Assembly: GCA_022827225.1 (NCBI GenBank)
Contig: JAJDTJ010000123.1
Span: 1 to 34,746, forward strand
Reading direction: 5' to 3'
Source of the DNA: Candidatus Poribacteria bacterium
GTDB taxonomy: Bacteria > Poribacteria > WGA-4E > WGA-3G
Length of the DNA stretch: 34,746 nucleotides
A program made the translations under genes and the position numbers. Positions 1 through 5,830 of this stretch are shown piece after piece. Every line of letters starts with the position of its first letter. Position 1 is the stretch's first letter. The notes under the pieces are model-generated. The model was not told the origin of the DNA and did not search any database. It saw nothing but the letters and a program-made list of their open reading frames with translations.

Positions 1-411
1 TCCAAACTCGAAACCATCCCAATCCGTGTATTTGTAAGCGAAGTGTTTGCCATCAGGGGACCATGTCGGATCACCTCTCCAACCCTTTGCTTTTTTCTTG
101 AAGACGCGTCGGACGTTGGATCCATCGGGGTTCATCAGATACAGGTCTCGCACGCGCGTGCCCTGTCGATCCGAGACGAAGAGAATTTGTTCACCGGTCG
201 GAGACCACACAGCATTCAGATCGCCAGCGGGATGCTGTGTGAGGTTCACTTGTTCGGAGCCATCCGGATTCATCATATAGACCTCACGATTCCCATCCCG
301 TGTGGATGTAAACAGGATTTTGGGTGTCGTCGGTGCTTTGCCAAAAACACGATATACATCCCCACATATCAGTATCAAGAGGATAATAAAAAGAATAAAC
401 AACAATCTCAT
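1..411 (-). CDS. TolB/WD40-like beta-propeller protein, 5' part (runs off the left edge)
   Basis: The open frame starts at an ATG at 411 and stays open to base 1, giving 137 N-terminal residues. A hydrophobic N-terminal segment (about residues 2-19) looks like a signal peptide or anchor. Two propeller-type units follow: ILFTSTRDGNREVYMMNPDG, then ILFVSDRQGTRVRDLYLMNP, with WSPTGEQ and WSPDGKH motifs between blades. These resemble the TolB C-terminal/WD40-like PD40 repeats, which fold into propellers in periplasmic or surface proteins and usually bind partner proteins. No enzymatic role can be read from the fragment. There is a cysteine at residue 16 but the surrounding residues are not a good lipobox. 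The rest of the gene lies outside the window. Confidence 0.8.
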   Translation of the reverse strand, partial: MRLLFILFIILLILICGDVYRVFGKAPTTPKILFTSTRDGNREVYMMNPDGSEQVNLTQHPAGDLNAVWSPTGEQILFVSDRQGTRVRDLYLMNPDGSNVRRVFKKKAKGWRGDPTWSPDGKHFAYKYTDWDGFEFG

Positions 412-524
412 ACGTATTTCTCCGATTGGTGATTTTTGGACGCACCTGCGAATGTCGCGTACTTCCGAAATGATTCAAAACTGTCTTTAATGTCGCGCGT
501 GTCGGAATGACATTATTATCTAAT

Positions 525-557
525 CTTCGCTACAAGACCCAATCCTTTAGGTTTGGG
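525..557. repeat. Right-end direct repeat and hairpin of the IsrB element
   Basis: CTTCGCTACAAGA is followed by an imperfect 20-nt hairpin at 538-557. It matches 1739-1769 in the same orientation, differing by single-base indels and stem substitutions. Confidence 0.75.
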
Positions 558-1572
558 ATGTAGTAGCGTCCTTATATTTGAAGTTGAGTCGTTTCAAGAT
601 GGTATATTCGTTTTCTTTTGCCTGAAGAACAACTTGTTTGCTACTGTTAATTTCGCTGAGCGTTAGTTTGCCATTTTGATATCCTGAGACGCGGAGTAAA
701 CCGTGTTTGACATGTTTGACGAGTGCGTTCTTAACAGTATGCAAACACCTTGTGCCACCATATCTATTTCGTTTTCCGCCTTTCGTTTCTTGCTCACGGT
801 GTAGACACCTTCGTTTGATAGGTAGAGGGGCTATAGAGAATATATCCGTGTTCTCAGGTATCGGATGACCCCCTATACTATGATATGCCAAGCACCAAGA
901 ATCTACACAATGTGCGTCAAAGGTTTCTGAGAGTTTGTTAGACGACTTCTTCAGACCTAATCTATTGCGTATCTCTTTGGTTTCGTATCCTTGGAGTGTG
1001 AGCAGTTTCCACCGTTTTTCTATTTCTGTATAGAACCATTGCTTACCGACTTCAAGTGGACTAAAAGACTGATTCCATTTCTTGGCACGTTGTATCGTCC
1101 GTGCCTTGATGTCCTCAACACAGACGTGTGTAATCGGATAGAGTTTCGATAACCATTCAAGGATGCGAAGTTTCCAATCCCACCTCGCACGCGTGTCCGC
1201 AGGAATACGATCACGATGCGACAGATTGTGCTTTTTCTGCTTGCGATTCGGACACTTCCGTGAACGTCTACTTCTGCGCAACTCACGACGCTTTGCGATC
1301 TTCTTACCGACTTTATCGTGAGCGTCGGCTTGCATATTCAGGTAGGTATGAGTTTCCGATTTGACGGTAAAACCTTCTTTCTTGCTGCCAGGGTCAACAC
1401 CGACAGCAATATCTTGCGTGTCTCTATGAGAGGGTTCTTTGTTGAGACGGATACAATAGAGACCGTTAGACCAATAAGGGGTTGCTTCACCACGTTTAAC
1501 GAGTTTCCTCGCCCGTGCGGCGTGCATCGGCATCAGTTGCTGTCCATCTTTAGTTTTTACAGGAACAAACAT
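547..1572 (-). CDS. isrB: IsrB-like RNA-guided nickase (IscB relative without an HNH domain)
   Basis: This 341-residue protein is related to IscB, the transposon-borne ancestor group of Cas9. The N-terminal PLMP-type region is seen as QQLMPMHAARARKLVKRGEA (residues 11-30). RuvC-I is GVDPGSK with Asp60. An arginine-rich bridge helix is at about 95-112 (RRELRRSRRSRKCPNRKQK). RuvC-II is CVEDIKA with Glu153, and RuvC-III is DAHCVDSW with His221 and Asp224. The sequence between RuvC-II and RuvC-III is short and has no HNH motif or CxxC zinc pair, which fits IsrB, a family known to nick one DNA strand. A start 35 codons further upstream is possible but would read through the presumed omega-RNA; the ATG at 1572 has AAGGAG 10 bases upstream, so I chose it. 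All catalytic residues look intact. Confidence 0.85.
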   Translation of the reverse strand: MFVPVKTKDGQQLMPMHAARARKLVKRGEATPYWSNGLYCIRLNKEPSHRDTQDIAVGVDPGSKKEGFTVKSETHTYLNMQADAHDKVGKKIAKRRELRRSRRSRKCPNRKQKKHNLSHRDRIPADTRARWDWKLRILEWLSKLYPITHVCVEDIKARTIQRAKKWNQSFSPLEVGKQWFYTEIEKRWKLLTLQGYETKEIRNRLGLKKSSNKLSETFDAHCVDSWCLAYHSIGGHPIPENTDIFSIAPLPIKRRCLHREQETKGGKRNRYGGTRCLHTVKNALVKHVKHGLLRVSGYQNGKLTLSEINSSKQVVLQAKENEYTILKRLNFKYKDATTSQT

Positions 1573-1769
1573 AAGTTTAAATCTCCTTGTCAGGGTATGT
1601 GTTGCCCCATCCAGATCGTATTGTCGGCACAGCATAGGACTTGGGGAGCATCCTAACGACCTTCTACGTATCACCATAGAACAATACGATATTTTACTGT
1701 AGAAAACTGTTTAACTTGTGGAGTGGACGCTGATGACGCTTCGCACAAGCCCAAGTCTTTAGACTTGGG
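1573..1769 (-). ncRNA. Candidate omega-RNA (HEARO-like) upstream of isrB
   Basis: In IscB/IsrB elements the guide RNA is encoded between the left end and the ORF. Here the 197-nt stretch from the end hairpin to the ORF start is rich in pairings, read 5' to 3' on the minus strand: CTTGTG with CACAAG; a perfect 10-bp stem ATCGTATTGT (1690-1681) with ACAATACGAT (1624-1615); enclosed hairpins TTCTATG/CGTAGAA and TAGGA/TCCTA; and CCCC in a hairpin loop that could pair with a downstream GGGG as a pseudoknot. The guide would derive from the sequence just outside the end (from 1770 upward). Pairings are seen directly; the RNA identity is inferred from family organisation. Confidence 0.65.
1739..1769. 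repeat. Left-end direct repeat and hairpin of the IsrB element
   Basis: CTTCGCACAAG is followed by the perfect hairpin CCCAAGTC-TTTA-GACTTGGG at 1750-1769. It is the partner of 525-557. Confidence 0.8.
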
Positions 1770-2208
1770 TAGTTGACCCAATTATTAAAGAGGCTATTTT
1801 TAAGGGCAAAGGGTGCATAATTTTCGCCAATGGAATGGTTGCTATCATCTGAGAGTATAACACATTTTTATGATGAGCTGTATAATTATTTATGGGTTTG
1901 TGGGAAGGCGGAGTTGCAAAGAATGTTTTATCAGGGTTTGTGTGAGATAAAGGAGCCGGATCCGTTTTCCTAAGTGGTTGCAAAGCTTCAGGGATTCTAA
2001 CCTAACGCGTGTTGTATAGGTTTGTGCAAACTGTGCCTTTTAGGGGTTACAGTTCCGGCTTACCCAAGGAGGCTTATTTGCGTATTTGCAATTTTCGTGC
2101 CAATCGAAAAGCGTCTGTTTTCGGTGATAAATGTTGTAATTTTGCCTGTTTTTTGGACATGTATGGTAAAAAAGTAGACATTGTGGGATGCCTGTCGGTT
2201 GTAGATGT
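1770..2208. other. Intergenic stretch without a recognised gene
   Basis: These 439 bases lie between the IsrB element and the 3' end of rtcB. Short open frames exist on both strands but none has a ribosome-binding site plus a recognisable protein. The first bases (1770 upward) would form the guide-side flank of the IsrB element. No hairpin followed by a T tract was found downstream of rtcB. Confidence 0.6.
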
Positions 2209-3663
2209 TTAGCCTTTTACGACACCGATGGGACGGAGGCGTGCGACGCGTCGTGAGAGTCCGGCTTTGTCAACGACGCGGACGACTTCATCGACGTCTT
2301 TGTATGCCTCAGGGACCTCTTCTTGGAGGGTACGCCTGCCTTCTGCCCGGACATAGATGCCTTGCGCTTCCAAGTCTTTCTGGATGGAACGTCCCTTTGT
2401 TAAAGCGATGGCTTTCCGGCGTGAGAGTACTCTACCGGCACCGTGGCAGGTTGTTCCCCAGGTCTCCGTCATGGCACCGGGGTTGCCGACGAGAACGTAG
2501 GAAGCGGTTCCCATATCACCGGGGATTAGCACGGGTTGCCCAACTTTCTGGTACTTATCGGGGATTTCGGGGTGTCCTGCGGGAAACGCACGGGTCGCGC
2601 CTTTGCGGTGGATGAAAAGTTCACGTTCTTTGCCGTCAACGGTGTGTTTCTCGAATTTGCCGATGTTATGTGCGACATCGTAGACGAGTTCTAAGCCGAG
2701 TTCGGCCTCCGTTGTGTCGAAGAACTGCATGAAGGTCTGGCGGACGAGGTGCATAATGCACTGCCGATTGTTCCATGCGTAGTTTGCGCTGCAGGCCATC
2801 GCGGTGATGTAGTCTTGTCCCTCCGGTGAGTTGATCGGTGCGGAGGCGAGTTGGCGGTCGGGGAGTCTAATACCGTATCTTTCGGCGACTTTGACCCAAC
2901 TTTTGACGTGTTCATCACAGATCTGGTATCCGAAGCCGCGGGAACCGGTATGGATCATGATACAGATGTTGCCTTCGCTTAATCCCATTGCATCGGCGGC
3001 TTCTCGGTAGAAGATGCGATCGACGGTTTGGACTTCGAGGAAGTGGTTGCCGGAGCCGAGTGTGCCGAGTTGGTTTTTCCCGCGTTCTAAGGCGCGTTGG
3101 CTCGCAGCGTCGGCGTTGGCGTGCTGGAGGAGTCCTGCCGCCTCAGTAAAATTGAGGTCGTGCGGGTGTCCGTATTCGCGTTCGATGGACCAGCGGGCGC
3201 CTTTTTCGAGCATCTGCCGTTCCTCTTGGACGGTGAGCCGAATTTTGCCACTGGAGCCGACGCCGCAGGGGACGTTCTCAAACAGTTTGCCGATGAGGTT
3301 TTTTGTCTTCCCTTCGAGTTGCGAGATGTCGAGGTTCGTCCGAATGAGCCGGACACCGCAGTTGATGTCGTATCCGATGCCGCCGGGAGAGACGACCCCG
3401 TCTGCCTTCGGGTCTGTCGCGGCGACACCACCGATGACGAAGCCGTAGCCCCAGTGTAGATCGGGCATTGCGAGTGAGTATTTGACGATGCCGGGGAGAT
3501 GCGCCACGTTTGCCACCTGTTGCAACGCCTCGTCGCTCTTTGTGAGTTCAAGGAGTTTTTCGTTGGCGTAGACGATGCCATCAACGCGCATGCCTTTCAT
3601 GTAGCTTTTCGGGATGCGCCAGCGGTATTCATCGATTTTTTGAAGTGTTATGTTTTCTGCCAT
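2209..3663 (-). CDS. rtcB: RNA-splicing ligase RtcB
   Basis: RtcB joins RNA 2',3'-cyclic-phosphate or 3'-phosphate ends to 5'-OH ends using GTP and Mn2+, acting in tRNA splicing or RNA repair. The 484-residue protein is the usual family length. Visible signatures: GYDINCGVRL with the metal-binding Cys102; GSGNHFLEVQ and MIHTGSRGFGYQ with metal-binding histidines; HNIGKFEKH; RKGATRAFPAG; and TCHGAGR, whose His is the guanylylated nucleophile. The start ATG at 3663 has a modest GGGA upstream. The gene is followed in the same direction by the IsrB element, and a PD-(D/E)XK-like gene lies just upstream (40-bp gap), so the two may be cotranscribed. No archease or RtcA gene is next to it. Confidence 0.96.
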   Translation of the reverse strand: MAENITLQKIDEYRWRIPKSYMKGMRVDGIVYANEKLLELTKSDEALQQVANVAHLPGIVKYSLAMPDLHWGYGFVIGGVAATDPKADGVVSPGGIGYDINCGVRLIRTNLDISQLEGKTKNLIGKLFENVPCGVGSSGKIRLTVQEERQMLEKGARWSIEREYGHPHDLNFTEAAGLLQHANADAASQRALERGKNQLGTLGSGNHFLEVQTVDRIFYREAADAMGLSEGNICIMIHTGSRGFGYQICDEHVKSWVKVAERYGIRLPDRQLASAPINSPEGQDYITAMACSANYAWNNRQCIMHLVRQTFMQFFDTTEAELGLELVYDVAHNIGKFEKHTVDGKERELFIHRKGATRAFPAGHPEIPDKYQKVGQPVLIPGDMGTASYVLVGNPGAMTETWGTTCHGAGRVLSRRKAIALTKGRSIQKDLEAQGIYVRAEGRRTLQEEVPEAYKDVDEVVRVVDKAGLSRRVARLRPIGVVKG

Positions 3664-3703
3664 GATAATAATTCCCGATGTGTTTCTTTATTTTTTATTT
3701 TTC

Positions 3704-4309
3704 TCATGCCTTTTGTTCAACCATACTTGAGAGGATACCGAATACTTTGGCACACTGCGCGATTTGATAGGCAGCCATGTCAATGTAGAGTTGCTGCCCT
3801 TCCAATTTGAGGAAGAGCCAATCTATTCCAGATGTGATGGTCCCATAAATGCAGGCGATATCATTGCCTGCTTCCGTATTAAAGCGTTGGGCGGCGACCA
3901 TTTCTGCGACACACTGTCCCAGCCCTGCTGGCAGATCGTCCCTTTTTGCCTCAACAAGGATGAGAGCCGGGGCTTCCAAATAAAATTGCTTCGGTGATAA
4001 ACTTACCAAAAAATCGCAAACCCCGGTGAGTCCTTCTTCGGCATTCACGTTAAAGTCAATTCCTGAAAAAAAACTAATGCGTCGCTCAAAGTGTTCCCGG
4101 AGCTCAACCAGAACGAAGGCGACAATTAGTTCTGATTTTGCCTTCTCAGTGCCGATAGCAAACGCTAAGGGTACGTTTCGCTCTAACACGGCGGTGAGAA
4201 GTTTGCTTGGGGCCACTGGTTCTACATCGGCAAAGATGCCAGCAGCTTCGACCGTTTCGAGCTGAAATGTTTTGCGTGCCTCCTCTAAGGTAAAATTGCT
4301 ATACGCCAT
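3704..4309 (-). CDS. PD-(D/E)XK-like hypothetical protein
   Basis: This 201-residue protein starts at the ATG at 4309, which is preceded by AAGGAGATTCTCAC; the open frame extends further upstream but that part has no ribosome-binding site and overlaps the thioredoxin gene. The central region GVCDFLVSL ... ALILVEAKRDDL ... GLGQCVAEMVAA has the D-x(n)-E-x-K pattern followed by a helix with Gln that typifies PD-(D/E)XK nuclease-like folds. Similar uncharacterised proteins occur in cyanobacteria and other phyla (recalled, not searched). A nuclease role is possible from the fold, but the substrate is unknown. It lies between the TGA-containing thioredoxin gene (31 bp upstream) and rtcB. Confidence 0.75.
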   Translation of the reverse strand: MAYSNFTLEEARKTFQLETVEAAGIFADVEPVAPSKLLTAVLERNVPLAFAIGTEKAKSELIVAFVLVELREHFERRISFFSGIDFNVNAEEGLTGVCDFLVSLSPKQFYLEAPALILVEAKRDDLPAGLGQCVAEMVAAQRFNTEAGNDIACIYGTITSGIDWLFLKLEGQQLYIDMAAYQIAQCAKVFGILSSMVEQKA

Positions 4310-4340
4310 GTGAGAATCTCCTTTGATTGACAATTGATTG

Positions 4341-4826
4341 CTATTCCAATATATCAAGAAGCCCCTTTTCAAATGCCTGCTTGGGCATCGCGCCCAAAAC
4401 CCGTCCGATGACTTCGCCGTTTCGGAATACGATGTACGCTGGGATCCCGTTTCCGCCGTATTTTTTGTTGGTTTCACGGTTTGCGTCGATATCCAGTCTT
4501 GCAACGATGAAGCTATCTCGGTATTCTGATGCAACTGCATCAACGGTGGGTCTCATTGCCCGGCAGAAGCCTCACCATTCCGCTCGCAGTTCGACGACGA
4601 CAGGCATTTCCGCGTTCAATACAACGGCTTCAAATGTTGCATCGGTAACTGTGATAGGTTTCCCGTCGGTCTGGATTGGTGCTTTATTTTTATTGGTGGC
4701 AACTGTTTCATCAACGACTTCAGGATCTCCGGGTTCCAGTTGCGTATCAACGTCGCCGCAGCCGATGGCGTAGATTGAGATTAAACCGATGATCAGTAAA
4801 ACACACGTTTTGCGTAATGTATTCAT
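4341..4826 (-). CDS. Thioredoxin-like lipoprotein with in-frame TGA at the active site (candidate selenoprotein)
   Basis: The frame 4826-4341 reads through a single TGA (4572-4574) to give 161 residues. The N-terminus MNTLRKTCVLLIIGLISIYA ending in IGC is a lipoprotein signal. The thioredoxin fold follows: VVVELRAEW, then the TGA, then GFCRAMRPTVDAVA, then LDIDAN and the cis-Pro region GNGIPAYIVFRNGEV. The TGA therefore replaces the first Cys of WCxxC, giving W-Sec-G-F-C. The paralogue in this window (9535-10743) has WCPFC. The frame after TGA is intact and conserved to the TAG at 4341. TGA serves as a normal stop elsewhere here (14168-14170, 21720-21722). AAGGA precedes the start. The role would be periplasmic or envelope thiol-disulfide chemistry. 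A nonsense mutation (TGC or TGT to TGA) is the alternative. Confidence 0.7.
4527..4542 (-). promoter_or_regulatory. Candidate bacterial SECIS hairpin
   Basis: On the minus strand TGATGC-AGTT-GCATCA forms a perfect 6-bp stem with a 4-nt loop containing G at its second position. The loop begins about 35 nt after the TGA at 4572-4574. Published bacterial SECIS rules (loop about 16-37 nt from UGA, a G in the first two loop bases) are met. The fit is structural only; short palindromes can arise by chance. Confidence 0.5.
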
Positions 4827-4995
4827 GCGGAGGTTCCTTAGTATTTAGCGGACGCATTCCAATCTTGGTGTAATTGGTATTATACCATAGTTTGCAGTGG
4901 GATGCAAGCGTGTGCCTACTCCTATACAGGATGATTTATGGTAGATATTAGAATTATTTGTAAATTGACACCTATAGGTACCTATGAAATAATTT

Positions 4996-5715
4996 CTATT
5001 TTTCATAGATATAACTGGTAGCGGTTTCGGGATAGAAGATGACGAAGAGTCTGCCATCCCATGTGTATGTGCTAATCTCGGGGTTCAAGCTGCCCGTCGG
5101 GAACCAGTGGATCGTCCCGCTGCTTTCATCAAACGGTTCAATAAATCTATGGGAGCCGGTGATGAATTGTGTCGGTTCTTGAATCTCTGCTGCAGGATCC
5201 GACTGTATTTCCCGTGTAAATGTGGTCGGTGTGAGCCGGAGGGTACTCGTCTCTTTGACCGGTTCGCCGTGGACCTGTTTGGAGATGAGCGTATAGGTGC
5301 TGGTGAAGAATTGGGCGATTTTATAAGGTTTGGAGAAGACGGTAATCGTTGCCATTTTGTGGACATCTTCCTCGCCGCCATCGCGGACGTAAAGATAGAC
5401 GGTTACGGTTTTCGGTGGGGCGATTTCCTCCGGTGGCAGTTCAGGGGCAGTCCATTGGACTTGGGGACCGGCTTCACCCGCCAAAGCGCCATCGGATACC
5501 TCCCACGCATACGTCAACGGATCGTCTTCCGGGTCAAAGACTCTGGCTCTAAACTCGACGGTTTCACCGTATTCAACTTCAGTCGGGACAGCGAAATTGG
5601 TTATTTCAGGCGGGTCATTGGTGAGTTCTTTATATTGCGCACATCCGATGAGGATAACGGCTTGGAGAATGAACAGAATGACCACACCTGTCTGGGTTGA
5701 CTTAAAGAGTTTCAT
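4996..5715 (-). CDS. Lipoprotein with PKD/Ig-like domain, paralogue of the N-terminal half of 9535-10743
   Basis: The 239-residue protein starts at an ATG preceded by AAAGGAGCATATTCA. A lipoprotein signal ends with LIGC (Cys at 25). An Ig/PKD-like domain follows (about 35-130: EITNFAVPTEVEYGETVEF, RVFDPEDDPLTYAWEVSDG, TVYLYVRDGGEED), then a second domain (about 131-239) with STYTLISKQVHGE, LRLTPTTFTREIQ and GTIHWFPTGSLNPEISTYTW. The whole chain aligns with residues 1-240 of the protein at 9535-10743, which continues into a thioredoxin. Here the thioredoxin is a separate gene just downstream (4341-4826). Function is unknown; an outer-surface or periplasmic lipoprotein is likely. Confidence 0.85.
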   Translation of the reverse strand: MKLFKSTQTGVVILFILQAVILIGCAQYKELTNDPPEITNFAVPTEVEYGETVEFRARVFDPEDDPLTYAWEVSDGALAGEAGPQVQWTAPELPPEEIAPPKTVTVYLYVRDGGEEDVHKMATITVFSKPYKIAQFFTSTYTLISKQVHGEPVKETSTLRLTPTTFTREIQSDPAAEIQEPTQFITGSHRFIEPFDESSGTIHWFPTGSLNPEISTYTWDGRLFVIFYPETATSYIYEK

Positions 5716-5737
5716 TGAATATGCTCCTTTGTTGAAA

Positions 5738-5826
5738 TAGTTATCAGTTGTCAGTTAAAGAGAGGTTTGATTCACCACAGCATCTCTTAACTGAAAACCG
5801 AGTACTGAGTACTGACAACTGCGTAC
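5738..5826. repeat. Intergenic repeat cassette (TAGTTATCAG family)
   Basis: It begins TAGTTATCAGTTGTCAGTTA and ends GAGTACTGACAACTGCGTAC. Ends of the type TAGTTATCAGTTGTCAG and CTGACAACTGATAACTA recur at 29811-29954 and 30970-31160. It fills the gap between the lipoprotein gene and the metallopeptidase gene. Confidence 0.7.
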
Positions 5827-5830
5827 TCGC

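Larger units (their letters stand above)
525..1771 (-). mobile_element. IS200/IS605-type element carrying an IsrB-like gene (no transposase)
   Basis: Both ends carry the same imperfect direct repeat, read on the plus strand: CTTCGC(T)ACAAG followed by a 20-nt hairpin. The copy at 525-557 has hairpin 538-557, an 8-bp stem with one mismatch; the copy at 1739-1769 has hairpin 1750-1769, a perfect 8-bp stem with loop TTTA. Subterminal hairpins in direct orientation are the hallmark of IS200/IS605 ends, which a Y1 transposase (TnpA) processes as single strands. No TnpA is encoded here, so the element would move only if TnpA is supplied in trans. The gene's stop codon (547-549) lies inside the terminal hairpin, as is common in these compact elements. 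Exact cleavage points cannot be fixed without an empty site. Confidence 0.75.

Noticed and set aside
43..490. Several open frames opposite or overlapping the TolB-like start
   Set aside because: They are shadows; the minus-strand frame has propeller repeats and a signal-like N-terminus.
1573..1677. N-terminal extension of the IsrB-like gene from an upstream start at 1677
   Set aside because: The extra 35 residues have no family similarity, overlap the presumed omega-RNA structure, and the ATG at 1572 has its own AAGGAG site.
1700..1745. Hammerhead-like CTGATGA on the plus strand
   Set aside because: The matching GAAA core and three-stem arrangement are missing; the match is short and lies in the omega-RNA region on the other strand.
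2205..3584. Long open frames inside rtcB on both strands
   Set aside because: They are out-of-frame products of a GC-rich conserved gene, without domain signatures or ribosome-binding sites.
4572..4574. TGA read as the end of one gene, with a second gene starting at 4556
   Set aside because: Splitting there would cut the thioredoxin fold in the middle of its active site, and the downstream ATG (the Met of CRAMRP) has no ribosome-binding site. Both halves align with one intact paralogue.
4572..4574. TGA reassigned as a sense codon genome-wide
   Set aside because: Genes at 13793-14170 and 20550-21722 end normally in TGA, and no other full-length gene here contains an in-frame TGA.
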